Part shown: piece after piece, positions 37,901 through 43,899 of the stretch | How positions within the stretch are numbered: the stretch's first letter is position 1 | Layout: each line of letters starts with the position of its first letter | DNA from: Lytechinus pictus | Taxonomy: Eukaryota; Echinodermata; Echinoidea; Temnopleuroida; Toxopneustidae | Assembly (NCBI RefSeq): GCF_037042905.1 | Contig: NC_087258.1 | Span: 8,286,501-8,350,500, forward strand | Length of the DNA: 64,000 bases | Direction: 5' to 3' | Notes under the pieces: generated by a model | The model's input: the letters and a program-made list of their open reading frames with translations, nothing else | The model's database searches: none | What the model was told of the DNA's origin: nothing | Made by a program: the position numbers and the translations under genes

Positions 37901-39633
37901 CGTAATAGCCAGTGGCGTAACTACGGGGGGGCACGTGCCCCCCCCCCCCCCCCCCCAATCGGCTGGCCAAAAAAAAAACGGGGAAAAGGAGAAAAAGAGG
38001 GAGAAAGGAAGAGGAACGTAGTGGCAAGAAGAAATTATTATTCATTATAATTGTATATTGTATTATAATCATGTTATGTTATATTACATAGGAAACATTT
38101 TTATCATAACTTTATGAAACATAATTTGCTCAGGGTCCATGTCTTCATTGTTCCTGGTGCTCGCATTGTCTGTTTAAAGAGATATAAACCTGTTGTTCGA
38201 AAACCTCCCGTTTTCAAGTCAATATATATACACCAAATATATTATTGTTTTATGTAGTGACATTATGCTTCTTTTTCATGACTACTTAAAGTGATTGCCC
38301 CATGTTAAGGTCTTAATATAAAACATTTCCTGTCCGTGATTACGATCGCTTCAGTGGATTGGTGAGATATGTCTGCTCTCCATGAATTCCTAAAATCAGT
38401 CCTTGAAATGTCCCCTTTTCTGATCTGAATATCCAAAATTTTCAGCTCGCGCTTCGCGCTCGCATCATTTGGTTAGTGAAATACGTATGGTCTTAGTGAA
38501 TTCCTACAAACAAGCCTTAGACTGCCCCGCTTCAGGTCTGAATTATCTAAATTTTCAGCTCGCGCTTCGCGCTCGCAATATTTTATTAGTGAGATGCGTA
38601 TGATAATCATGATAACATTGACTACAAAAATTGCTTCATGTGTTCAGATGTAATTCTAACAAAATCAGTAAGCGCTTGGCACTCGCATTACATGACTATG
38701 GTGAGATATGTATACTATTAAGAGATTCCTAAAGTATAGTCCTTAAGATCTCCCTATTTGGGATCAATATATACAAAAATTTCGGCTCGCGCTTCGCGCT
38801 CGCATTGTTTAGCAAGACAGGTACGTATCATGATTACAAAAATTTGATTATAAAGTCTTTTTTTAGGTCTGAATATCAAAAATTTTCAGCTCGCGCTTCG
38901 CGCTCGCAGTATTTGATTGCTGAGATGCGTATGTTATTCATGATTACAATGACTACAAGTGCTTCCTTAAAATGTCTCTAGTAGGTCAGTATACCTGATA
39001 ACTTAGCGCGCTTCGCGCGATCACTATATAAGTGACTCAAAAATTTTGCTGGTGCCCCCCCCCCCCCCAATGCCGTGACCCACGGTACGCCACTGGTAAT
39101 AGCAATATCAAATATCAACTCACCGAAAGGTGCAAAAACTCGAACCCTTCAATACTCACGTGTATCTACCGGGATGCGCAAATATAACCGTTTTGTGAAT
39201 TAGCGAAAATATGAAACGTTTAAATTCTCATAACTTTCTTATTATTCGTCCAAATTAGATGAAATTTTCAGCGTTATTCTAGACCGATTTTCTCTCTCTC
39301 TCTCTCTCTCTCTCTCTTCAGTCAAACCAACTTTGTGCTGAGGCGGCCTTTCCGTTAAATTATTAACGGAGCCGGAAGAAACATTCGAATGAAATACTAT
39401 GGGGAAGAAGAATATAATTGTGAAAATATTTTACCTGCTGAATAAGCAATTTTGTTGTTAGTATCATACCCAGTCTGCTCCACTGCAGCAACATCAATAC
39501 CAAAGAGGCCTTGATCGCCATTGTAACTGTATGGCAAGTAGATGGTGGAGATTGGTCGAATGGTCACCACAGCAAAGACGACTGGAAGGAAGACTATCAA
39601 AGCGGCGACACGTGTACATTCTCTTGGCAACAT
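10861..39633 (-). CDS. msp130-like: MSP130-like GPI-anchored glycoprotein gene B, complete, 11 exons
   Basis: Seen: exons 39633-39435, 35934-35716, 34248-34053, 32511-32370, 31153-31039, 30375-30202, 15348-15286, 14684-14437, 13946-13729, 13357-13239 and 10967-10861 join with correct phase at every junction, 1800 nt or 599 residues. Order: signal peptide (ALIVFLPVVFAV, residues 8-22); CNDIETCGDYVAFV (near 95); GSKPDMLHFSHDC (near 140); ANEGEADQNA; EPEYITYN; IAVVDLVADEIEDIYPLGEK (near 255); YQPDGIKYF and TANEGDTFEY (near 305); DTFDDELIAKLDDNN; FSTVDGLD and YFFGARGFSIF; DVFNTNTKPDDADEDK acid stretch; DLDPEDLKF; GTISLYEVYN; a 20-residue hydrophobic tail ending FLILQW. Known: this layout is that of MSP130 proteins of sea urchin skeletogenic cells, attached to the outer membrane by GPI. 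Intron 6 (14.9 kb) holds an unrelated transporter gene on the other strand. Several sequons (NVT, NGT, NWT, NFT, NMT) suggest heavy N-glycosylation. A poly(A) signal was not fixed. Confidence 0.88.
11150..11385. repeat. purine (GAA/AGA) microsatellite region
   Basis: The plus strand is nearly pure A/G with GAAGAAGAA runs. The two long minus-strand frames here are Ser/Phe/Leu-rich artefacts. Confidence 0.8.
11430..11902. mobile_element. DNA transposon fragment/MITE, TIR GTTCTCACTACG
   Basis: 473 bp with inverse ends (GTTCTCACTACG...CGTAATGAGAAC) and an inner matching block AAAACTAGTTTACTGGAAAC / GTTTCCAGTAAACTAGTTTT. Interior repeats AAGCGATCTTCCAAA several times in both senses. No transposase. 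Confidence 0.75.
11923..12056. mobile_element. small MITE, TIR CCTGGGTCCCGTAA
   Basis: 134 bp, ends CCTGGGTCCCGTAA and TTACGGAGCCCAGG, with inner AAAGGTTTGCGAT / GATTGCAAACCTTT arms. Abuts the next element. Confidence 0.65.
12055..12590. mobile_element. MITE of the TTGTCAGATCTGACAA family, split by another element
   Basis: Left part 12055-12184 and right part 12541-12590 together match the intact copy at 29955-30110, including the palindrome GTTGTCAGATCTGACAAC and GATTTTGATTGGCTGAGAA. The middle (12187-12540) is a separate insertion. Confidence 0.7.
12187..12540. mobile_element. nested palindromic element of GTCGAC / GGCGAGAT repeats
   Basis: 354 bp with inverse ends GCCTTTAAA-TGCCATCGACTT and a multiply folded interior: GTCGACATGGCGAGAT and ATCTCGCCAAGTCGAC recur in both senses about 20 bp apart. 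TTCG stands on both sides (12181-12184, 12541-12544), a possible target duplication. Confidence 0.7.
12736..12950 (-). mobile_element. tRNA-derived SINE, second family, copy 1
   Basis: Minus-strand head has CTCAGTGGTAGAGCGTCC (A box) and GTGTTCGATCCCC (B box), then a body ending GGCTATCCTGGGTAAC. Related copies at 23363-23563 and, 3' part only, 13057-13115. In gene B intron 10. Confidence 0.7.
13057..13115 (-). mobile_element. 3' fragment of the same SINE family
   Basis: Minus strand AACTGAAGTGGCTACCCTGG then GTAAAT, matching the tail of the SINE copies at 12736 and 23363; head missing. Confidence 0.5.
13239..13357 (-). CDS. msp130-like: gene B exon 10
   Basis: 119 nt, acceptor TTTCTAAAG, donor GTATGT. 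Too short for a plain open-frame scan, found from the expected family continuation: FIPVSESVTGVPMLMVTSTV then SGTISLYEVYNDSSTMSTT. Confidence 0.83.
13729..13946 (-). CDS. msp130-like: gene B exon 9
   Basis: 218 nt, acceptor CCTTAAAG, donor GTAAATG. Encodes GPECESVEIGELGGRRILFV, RTAAILIYSLESGE and DNRNLGDLDPEDL. The donor overlaps an in-frame TAA: reading into the intron stops the protein at once after Lys, so a retained intron would yield a shortened form. Confidence 0.86.
14230..14330. mobile_element. fragment of TTGTCAGATCTGACAA MITE family
   Basis: CCTTGATTTTGATTGGCTG and GTTACCATGGTAGTTG match the family core; both ends are missing. In gene B intron 8. Confidence 0.5.
14437..14684 (-). 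CDS. msp130-like: gene B exon 8
   Basis: 248 nt, acceptor TATTGACAG, donor GTATAT. Encodes GRLHFSTVDGLDSSGKIEKL, YFFGARGFSIFRASN, VYDSGDEVEKMIAKFYPDVF and a run rich in Asp (PDDADEDKPIDFFDKRSDN). Confidence 0.87.
15286..15348 (-). CDS. msp130-like: gene B exon 7 (after the 14.9-kb intron)
   Basis: 63 nt, acceptor TTATTAG, donor GTGAGC, phase 1 in and out. Encodes DDFADTFDDELIAKLDDNNI, the acidic segment that follows QRG-x-DF in MSP130 proteins, so it continues exon 6 despite the distance. Confidence 0.82.
15545..15828. repeat. interspersed repeat with GGGGTGCTG / CAGCACCCC ends, copy 2
   Basis: Same block order as 8490-8800: GGGGGTGCTGATGGAAATTT, TTTGACAAGCAAAAAAAAA, GGAGAATAATACACGCAGCA, then GGGCCATGTCAT. 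In gene B intron 6. Confidence 0.6.
15917..16130. mobile_element. single arm of an AAAGGG long-inverted-repeat element
   Basis: Starts AAAGGGGTACTCTGGGCTGA and resembles the left arm of 34996-35585 through TAACAAAGTTATTGA and GGTGGGCTCATG; the opposite arm is missing. Confidence 0.5.
16597..16711. repeat. 60-bp tandem duplication
   Basis: TTTCCTGATGTGCTCATTAT and the next 40 bases recur at 16657 with few changes (TTTCCTGAAATGCTCATTAT). Two copies only. Confidence 0.8.
17541..17727 (+). mobile_element. SINE with 7SL/Alu-like head and conserved core
   Basis: Head ACTGGGCGTTGTGGCGTGCG then CCTGTAATCCAAGCTATGTG resembles the Alu domain of 7SL RNA. A B-box-like GAGGTTCGATCCCTGG follows at about 17610, then a core CTTTCGGATGGTGACGTTAA with AGGTCCC, and an (AC)n tail at 17709-17727. 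In gene B intron 6. Confidence 0.55.
18240..19980 (+). mobile_element. 5'-truncated, broken non-LTR retrotransposon (LINE)
   Basis: Starts inside the linker before the reverse transcriptase (KPWFNNDLKKMCRKK). Near 18490-18510 one frameshift leads into the RT: NKSPGYDGI, LSNYRPISILSVISKLLEKL, KKQFGFRPNYST, LDLSKAFDCINHDIL and GVPQGSVLGPLLF. A TAA replaces an expected Tyr codon at 19328-19330, the frame then continues through YADDSNF, and an internal deletion joins SCVVFH to the C-terminal GPSIWNSLP block. The tail is AAATAAATCTAAATC-like (19945-19975). No endonuclease remains. Fossil, in gene B intron 6. Confidence 0.85.
18497..19708 (+). pseudogene. LINE reverse transcriptase, one stop and one internal deletion
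   Basis: Palm and finger motifs of a CR1/jockey-like RT are present, including the catalytic block YADD at about 19378-19389. The stop at 19328-19330 and the missing segment near 19525 make it non-functional. Confidence 0.82.
19985..21062. other. no gene seen; region upstream of the transporter gene
   Basis: Holds the orphan MITE end CGCAACTCTTTCTGCAACAG (near 20185), a C17 run (20461-20478) and AT-rich DNA. The promoter and 5' UTR of the nested transporter should be here but cannot be placed. Confidence 0.3.
21063..21258 (+). CDS. transporter gene exon 1
   Basis: 196 nt to donor GTAAGAAT. Starts MGKLYEMVSSPCLPIVLCTF and covers helices 1-2. The frame is open upstream to about 20972 but has no earlier Met. 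Confidence 0.78.
21063..26611 (+). CDS. monocarboxylate-transporter-like MFS protein (SLC16 type), 5 exons, nested in gene B intron 6
   Basis: Seen: exons 21063-21258, 23183-23326, 24268-24630, 25012-25524 and 26484-26611 join in phase 1 at all four GT-AG junctions, 1344 nt or 447 residues, the usual size for the family. N-half: GIMKVIGVYLEDISNDLG, an Arg-rich loop (YRRRSIRRK), YGLGVTGYGVGMVLFP and the hallmark TYGWRGGLLILSALM at the end of helix 5. A hydrophilic loop (residues about 180-245) is followed by the C-half: FVDPYFNAAHVVNISFSMVY, SRTAVGILT and GGYLGGMIADRFSSFEATF. Known: SLC16 proteins have 12 membrane helices and move lactate, pyruvate, ketone bodies, amino acids or hormones, often with a proton; the substrate cannot be read here. 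Odd: the DGGWGW motif before helix 1 is missing, so an unseen upstream exon is possible. The ATG is the first Met after an in-frame stop near 20969. Confidence 0.85.
21259..23182. other. intron 1 of the transporter gene
   Basis: 1.9 kb, GTAAGAAT to TTTCCAG. Mostly AT-rich without recognisable content; 22690-22850 carries one diverged arm of the AAAGGG long-inverted-repeat family (ATCATCAGCCCACTTAAGGA, TTATCCGATTTTGATCAAC). Confidence 0.45.
23183..23326 (+). CDS. transporter gene exon 2
   Basis: 144 nt, acceptor GGTTCTTTCCAG, donor GTAAAT. Encodes VIIAALYRRRSIRRKLLICG and PPLGMALISMATSN, helices 2-4. The open frame upstream of 23183 is intron. Confidence 0.82.
23363..23563 (-). mobile_element. 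tRNA-derived SINE, second family, copy 2
   Basis: Minus-strand head ATGGCTCAGTGGTAGAGCGC with a B-box-like GGTCGAGCC, body, and tail AGTGGCTACACTGGGTTTA. In transporter intron 2. Confidence 0.65.
23880..24085. mobile_element. two inverted fragments of the TTGTCAGATCTGACAA MITE family
   Basis: Left half GACAACTTTCGCTAGTTTTG and right half CAGCCAATCAAAATGAAGGA followed by GTTGTCAAATCTGACAACTT face each other. A C20 run follows at 24108-24128. Confidence 0.55.
24268..24630 (+). CDS. transporter gene exon 3
   Basis: 363 nt, acceptor TCTTCATTAG, donor GTGAGT. Encodes LGICIQMLNCIMALHLVAKE, the GYGVGMVLFP and TYGWRGG signatures, and the charged central loop (CERKTNREGRARDQS). Confidence 0.87.
25012..25524 (+). 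CDS. transporter gene exon 4
   Basis: 513 nt, acceptor CTCCTGTAAAG, donor GTGAGA. Carries most of the C-terminal six-helix bundle: NISFSMVYACWHSFIV, RYTIILTFIASIGNIISRTA, YIFATLVSIVSLLCDVYF and VDKFCFGIGAVLGGYLGG. Confidence 0.87.
25690..26215. mobile_element. inverted-repeat element in transporter intron 4
   Basis: Arms of about 60 bp: CTCACGTAATCACGTC-GCGCGCTATCACGTTTTG (25698-25735) against CAAAACGTGATAGCGCGCTG and ACGTGATTACGTGAG (26163-26200). No coding content. Confidence 0.55.
26288..26412. mobile_element. small hairpin MITE in transporter intron 4
   Basis: About 27-bp arms: TATGAACTCTACAGTATAGT (26291-26310) against ACTACTGTAGAGTTCATAG (26391-26410), and inside them an AACAGTAAAGTTTATTTTTA spacer. 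Confidence 0.6.
26484..26611 (+). CDS. transporter gene exon 5 (stop)
   Basis: 128 nt, acceptor TCTTTACAG, stop TGA. Encodes MIADRFSSFEATFRMLPVIE, the last helix (TIVLIPMLIL) and a short tail RCNPKEIPHSS. Confidence 0.84.
26833..27579. mobile_element. DNA element with 23-bp inverted ends just 3' of the transporter gene
   Basis: 747 bp between ACAATTCTCGCTACCCCAAA-TAG and its exact inverse ending at 27579. A minus-strand frame (27114-26770, 114 residues) runs through one end and is not recognised. If the transporter 3' UTR is long, this element lies in it. Confidence 0.7.
27716..29873. mobile_element. AAAGG long-inverted-repeat element with a 1.6-kb insertion
   Basis: Left arm from AAAGGACAAGTCCA (27716-27995) and right arm ending TGGACTTGACCTTT (29620-29873) pair over about 250 bp, including AAAATCGGATGTAAAATAAG / CTTATTTTACATCCGATTTT. 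The interior, 28000-29570, is a different repeat. Confidence 0.75.
28000..29570. repeat. degenerate hAT-like insertion(s) with CGCTTCGCTCGC palindromes
   Basis: Contains GGGGGGGCAAGCTGCCCCCC, a purine tract (28040-28200), an internal end CACTGGCGTACCGGGGGG (28593) and three CTCGCTTCGCTCGCTCG-type palindromes (28757, 29138, 29405). Right edge GTTACGCCGAA. Exact ends uncertain. Confidence 0.5.
29955..30110. mobile_element. intact MITE of the TTGTCAGATCTGACAA family
   Basis: 156 bp, ends GGGAGCGTTTCAT and ATGAAACTCTCCC, palindrome GTTGTCAGATCTGACAAC at about 29988. Best copy in the window. In gene B intron 6, just 3' of exon 6. Confidence 0.78.
30202..30375 (-). CDS. msp130-like: gene B exon 6
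   Basis: 174 nt. Acceptor TTTGCATCAG was chosen over two nearer AGs because only it keeps phase 1. Encodes IMFRRNNISSFYQPDGIKYF, GVGYIVTANEGDTFEY and EWTEDQRGNDFKA. Donor GTAAAG opens the giant intron 6. Confidence 0.85.
30440..30640. repeat. GAAGAA/GGAGAA purine microsatellite
   Basis: About 200 bp of imperfect GAAGAAGATGATGAAG units on the plus strand in gene B intron 5. The overlapping Lys-rich and Ser-rich frames are artefacts. Confidence 0.85.
31039..31153 (-). CDS. msp130-like: gene B exon 5
   Basis: 115 nt, acceptor CCTTGTAG, donor GTAAGG, phase 0 in and 1 out. Encodes ENNAIAVVDLVADEIEDIYP and then LGEKNWIDFDLDASDKDD. Confidence 0.88.
31437..31515 (-). repeat. SINE conserved-core fragment
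   Basis: Minus strand TCCTTCGGAGGGGACCTTAA then GCCGTCGGTCC; the same word order as the core at 17630-17675. The tRNA or 7SL head is absent. In gene B intron 4. Confidence 0.55.
32125..32322. mobile_element. MITE, TIR GTGTTTCATAAA
   Basis: About 198 bp between GGTGTTTCATAAAGCCG and TTTATGAAACAC, with inner blocks TTTTCATTGGTGTTTAT and AAAGGGTCACCAGTC. Diverged relatives at 10320-10425 and 51170-51300. Confidence 0.55.
32370..32511 (-). CDS. msp130-like: gene B exon 4
   Basis: 142 nt, acceptor TTATTAG, donor GTACGT, ends in phase 0. Encodes ADEYVARGVRYPYRGELDG and NMEPEYITYNHDDTKAFVAL. Confidence 0.88.
32776..33363. mobile_element. long-inverted-repeat element, TIR AAAGGAGAATGAAAC
   Basis: 588 bp; left and right halves pair over about 250 bp each (for example GCATTTGAATGTCGAGATCA against TGATCTTGACATTCAAATGC). 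Short unpaired centre. In gene B intron 3. Confidence 0.8.
34053..34248 (-). CDS. msp130-like: gene B exon 3
   Basis: 196 nt, acceptor TATACGCAG, donor GTAAGAC. Encodes GSKPDMLHFSHDCRTIVVAN followed by EGEADQNADMTEFINREGSI and ends TLLNFTQFND-like (SLLNFTQFND). The ANEGEA motif is intact. Confidence 0.88.
34996..35585. mobile_element. long-inverted-repeat element, TIR AAAGGGATGGTCCGGGCTGA
   Basis: 590 bp; arms of about 230 bp pair closely (GTGGGCTGATGATGTCACAT against ATGTGACATCATCAGCCCAC). Contains no coding region. In gene B intron 2. Confidence 0.82.
35716..35934 (-). CDS. msp130-like: gene B exon 2
   Basis: 219 nt, acceptor CATGATAG, donor GTAAGAATAC. Encodes DSYIHITDWSNVTTPTI, CNDIETCGDYVAFVLQG and YDKTHGNWTQLHEIS. 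Same length and phase as gene A exon 2. Confidence 0.88.
36130..36275. repeat. TA and TG dinucleotide repeats
   Basis: Runs of (TA)n, (TG)n and a GGGGG-interrupted (TG)n in gene B intron 1. Confidence 0.85.
36276..37901. other. gene B intron 1, no recognisable content
   Basis: AT-rich DNA with short chance frames only. Confidence 0.35.
37910..39095. mobile_element. hAT-type non-autonomous element with 8-bp target duplication
   Basis: 1186 bp. Ends CAGTGGCGTA and TACGCCACTG, flanked by GTAATAGC on both sides (37902-37909, 39096-39103). Interior has G/C runs next to the ends and four palindromes GCTCGCGCTTCGCGCTCGC (near 38445, 38558, 38786, 38890) in diverged units with shared spacer words. 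No transposase. Confidence 0.88.
39215..39320. repeat. fragment of AAAGGACAAG-element arm plus (CT)n
   Basis: CATAACTTTCTTATTATTCG and GATGAAATTTTCAGCGTTAT recall the arm of 27716-29873; a (CT)14 run follows at 39291-39319. Confidence 0.5.
39435..39633 (-). CDS. msp130-like: gene B exon 1 (start codon, signal peptide)
   Basis: 199 nt ending in phase 1 at GTAAAA. Begins MLPRECTRVAALIVFLPVVF, then VTIRPISTIYLPYSYNGDQG and ends NKIAYSAG. An AT-rich stretch (AAATAAAATAAAAAG on the minus strand, near 39705-39720) could serve as a TATA-like element, but this is weak. Confidence 0.87.
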
Positions 39634-41021
39634 TTTGGTGATTGTAGTTTCTAAATGTTGTTATTCTAAACGATGAACAATAAAGAAGAACAATTCATTG
39701 CTTACTTTTTATTTTATTTTGGCTGAATATAACGATTGATATATTTCAGTAAGAGCATGGACGTACAACTAGGGCCGGCATTTTTAAGTTCAGTGCACAT
39801 TAATTGCTGACGCCAAGTAAAAAAAAGTTATGTTCCCTCGAAACAATGCTTGATTTCCATAATTTCATTAAATAACAGTGTTTTCACCGGTTTCCCACAG
39901 AAGCTATCGCACGGTTAACAAAAGACTGAAAGCATGGCTGATCGTCAACAAAACGGAGTGTCAAGTCTGAACGCTAGCCTATAAAACCTCTTCATTCTAT
40001 GAAATTATTGAAATTCAAGCTTTATTTCAAATAACCAGAACTTTATTTATTTCTTGACCATTTTCTGTAATTGAGGTATCAAATTAGAGAACAGATACTG
40101 AACTTTTTAAAAATGTGGTTTCTATTTGAAACCCATATACAGCCCGCCAAGTGACTTTTTGGTATCCCCTCTTCAAATTGTTTTTCTCACTCATGCGTGA
40201 ATAAGAAATAATCTAAGTAATTTCATATGAAAGAAAAGTTTCTAAGCTTTAAAATGGTAGGTCATTTGTCTATTGTATTTGTGATTAAGTGATGATAAAT
40301 CTCGATTTTGTTTTTTTGTGGGACGCACTGTATAACTTGTCAAAAGTGATCAACGATGGCCTACTTTGACAATCTTGATTGAATGGAGAAGAAATTCAGT
40401 GAGAGCTGCAAAATAAGGAGAGAACTTGGTTTGAAGTTTGGGTTCACCCAAGCATGAGATGTGCACACTGCACAATCTCAATGAAACCCTCAAGTAGTCC
40501 AATTAAAAATATGGTTAAAACAACTCCTGTTTCATGTTTGTTTTATGATTATACAACTTCAAATTTTGACAGTACAGTATGCAGAAAAAGAGTTATACCA
40601 TTTATTTATATACGCTTTTACTATTTTCTTTTACTATTTTGAGACCGAATTATTGTTTTACCTATTACCGATTAACTTCCCTGGCGACTCATTGTTGGTT
40701 TGGCTGGTCACTTAACAAATTATCGTGCAAGGTTTCAGAGGAAGACATGTAATGCAATTCACGGTTGAAGAATTTGGTTGATTCCATTGGCGGTTTGTTT
40801 GTCTGGCATGTCTGGTTTATGTGAAAGATATTATTTTTTTTTTGGCAGGATTGAAATATGGGAAGAGTGTTTAGATGCGATATTAGGTCCTTTATATTCA
40901 CGTTATATACAAGAAGAATTGTAAGAGAAATTACATGTATATTCATCCATTTAGTTATTTTCTTTCTCTAAGTAATAGACTAGACACATTCTGGAAAAAG
41001 AGGCCTATATAAATTTTAAGA
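39634..41021. other. upstream region of gene B; no further gene seen
   Basis: Should contain the gene B promoter. The rest is AT-rich without long frames or recognised repeats. Confidence 0.3.
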
Positions 41022-42219
41022 AGCATTTTGGGGTAAAAGTTGGGAACTGGACTATTTCACACAATTCATATATGCTGAATCTGATAAGATCGGTTCCCAA
41101 GCTAATTTCTCATGTTTTGACCACCAAATTTGCATAAACAAAATGGCTGCCAAATTGACAATTCAGAATATTATTTCGACAATGTTCTTTAATCATATTC
41201 GCTTTCACAGACATGAATACTGCAAAATCCTGCATACGCACGTGTACCTTTCGGGAAAACTTGTTATTTTTGTTTGCGGCTAATTAATTATGCAAATTTA
41301 TGCATATTTTGGATCATTATGCTATAATTTGATAATTTCAGCTCAAATGTTTATATTTTTGGTACAAATAGCATTTAAATCATTATAAATAATTGTACGG
41401 CCCTTAGAATATGATATCACAGTGAATAATAATGTATTTTATTGTTTTTGAATTTCTTATGTATTTCTTTGTATTTTGTACCTTTTGTTTTGTACATGTT
41501 TTGTTATGGGATCTGTCAAATTATTGATTATCAATGGCAGAAAATAATAATCTTCAATGATTTAATTATGTAATCACTTTTTTAAATTTTTTATTCGCAT
41601 ATATCCATGGGCATAAACAGATGCACCCACTCCCACACCCACATCTGCATACAAAGGTAAACTCCTGCACGGAGGGCTTTCCCATTTAAAAGCACACTGG
41701 TGGAGATCCAACGAATTTCATGAACCTATCTGTATTCAAGCGAATGTCACTATTAATTGCTAAAATTTTTATTATAACATGGTATCTTGAATTATGATAT
41801 CAATCAGTTTATTCATATTCACAATTTTAGATGATGAATTATTAAATTTGAATCATAATAGTACTGTAATTCTCAACTCCTAATAGTCAATCAGTTGCAT
41901 TTAATATCCTTTGGAGTAGTTATGTTCCTGACCAACAGAATCTGATCACTCATACATGTATATATATTTAGTGTTTTTCTTCAGCAAAATGAAGTGAAAA
42001 CAGTCTGCTGAAAATGAGATGTCCTGTGTTTCTCTCCATTACGCTTGTCAAATTGTCCAAATTTTGAAAAAAAAATCAGAAATGAACCCACATATAATTC
42101 ATCTAATTTTTTATTTTGCCTACCAATTAGACCGTTTTCCGTGTTTTAAAAGCCAGACTGTGATGCTCTAAAGTTCCACAACGAATAAGTCACTGGATAT
42201 CCTTTTAATAACAATTTTT

Positions 42220-43159
42220 GTCTCACCTGCATAGCAGAGTGAGACTATAGGCGCCGCTTTTCCGACGGCGGCGGCGGCGACGGCGGCGGCGGCGTCAACA
42301 CCAAATCTTAACCTGAGGTTAAGTTTTTGAAATGACAGCATAACTTAGAAAGTATATGGACCTAGTTCATGAAACTTGGCCATAAGGTTAATCAAGTATT
42401 ACTGAACATCCTGCCTGAGTTTCATGTCACATGACCAAGGTCAAAGGTCATTTAGGGTCAATGAACTTAGACCATGTTGGGGGAATCAACATCAAAATCT
42501 TAACCTAAGGTTAAGTTTTTGAAATGTCATCATAACTTAGAAAATATATGGACCTAGTTCATGAAACTTATACATAAGGTTAATCAAGTATCACTGAACA
42601 TCCTGCATGAGTTTCACGTCACATGACCAAGGTCAAAGGTCATTTAGGGTCAATGAACTTTGGCCAAATTGGGGGTATCTGTTGAATTACCATCATAACT
42701 TTGAAAGTTTATGGATCTGATTCATGAAACTTGGACATAATAGTAATCAAGTATTACTGAACATCCTGTGCAAGTTTCAGGTCACATGATTAAGGTCAAA
42801 GGTCATTTAGGGTCAATGAACTTTGGCCAAATTGGGGTATTTGTTGAATTACAGCCATAAATTTGAAAGTGTGTTGGTCTAGTTCATAAAACTTGGACAT
42901 AAGAGTAATCAAGTATCACTGAACATCCTGTGCGAGTTTCAGGTCACATGATCAAGGTCAAAGGTCATGTAAGGTCAAAGAACTTTGGCCACGTTGGGGG
43001 TATTTGTTGAATTGCCATCATATCTCTATAAGTGTATTGGTCTAGTTCATAAAACGTGGAAATAAGAGTAACCAAGTATCACTGAACATCTTGTGCGAGT
43101 TATAGTAGTTTTCAAAATCAGCACTGCTGCTATATTGAATCGCGTGATGCAGGTGAGAC
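42220..43159. mobile_element. DNA element of ~165-190 bp tandem units, TIR GTCTCACCTGCAT
   Basis: 940 bp with perfect 13-bp inverted ends. A GGCGGC-rich start (42262-42296) leads into about four and a half tandem units, each with TTCATGAAACTTGGACATAA, ATCAAGTATCACTGAACATC and AAGGTCAAAGGTCA. Nested in the 5-kb element. Confidence 0.8.
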
Positions 43160-43899
43160 GGCCAGAGGCATTCCACTTGTTTTATCATTGGACTTCATTA
43201 ACGGATTACATGTGTATCTCCATAATATATTTTTTCCAATGCAGTACTGCACCTAACCTATCTAGGATTGCCGCTTCATCTAACTTAGAGGCATCCAGCT
43301 TCCCCCAGCTTGATATACACCTTTACCTTCGGCGGCGGGTGTTGAATGATCAATGTCAGTTATCATCGATTCGGTGTTCCATTGGATGGCTTGATTGATA
43401 GGGCAGCATCATATTATAAAAGTCATCTCTAATTGTTGAAATCAAACCAATTTAGTACAAGTATTCTGCGAAGGCAGTTCGTATCGAAGTCATCGTGTTT
43501 GTGTTCATGAGATATGTCCGATTCTCATGTCACAAATCCATAAACAAAACCTAAATTTTTGTCTTGAGAGAGAATCTGCTGTCTAACCAGATGTTGTTCC
43601 AGGTGTTGAAATGCTCGAAGTGCACCTTTTCAATACCACAATGAATTGCCTAATGTCTTCTAGGCCGTTTATCGAACTTCTAATATTCACACATCTTCAT
43701 ATCTTCATAAGATAGACTATTTCAAATTGATAACGAAGATATATTTCAGAGGATGGTGGGTTCCTGGCATGTTTGGCGTTCCTGCAGGTGATTATTAATC
43801 CACTTCTTTTGATCGGTATTAAACCCAACAGCATCCAATAGCTTACCCAGCTCTGATAGGCTGCATGCGAGTCTGAGATATCACCATCAAAGTCTAGGT

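Noticed and set aside
43093..43398. 101-residue frame
   Set aside because: It crosses the terminal repeat of the 42220-43159 element and has no recognisable motif.
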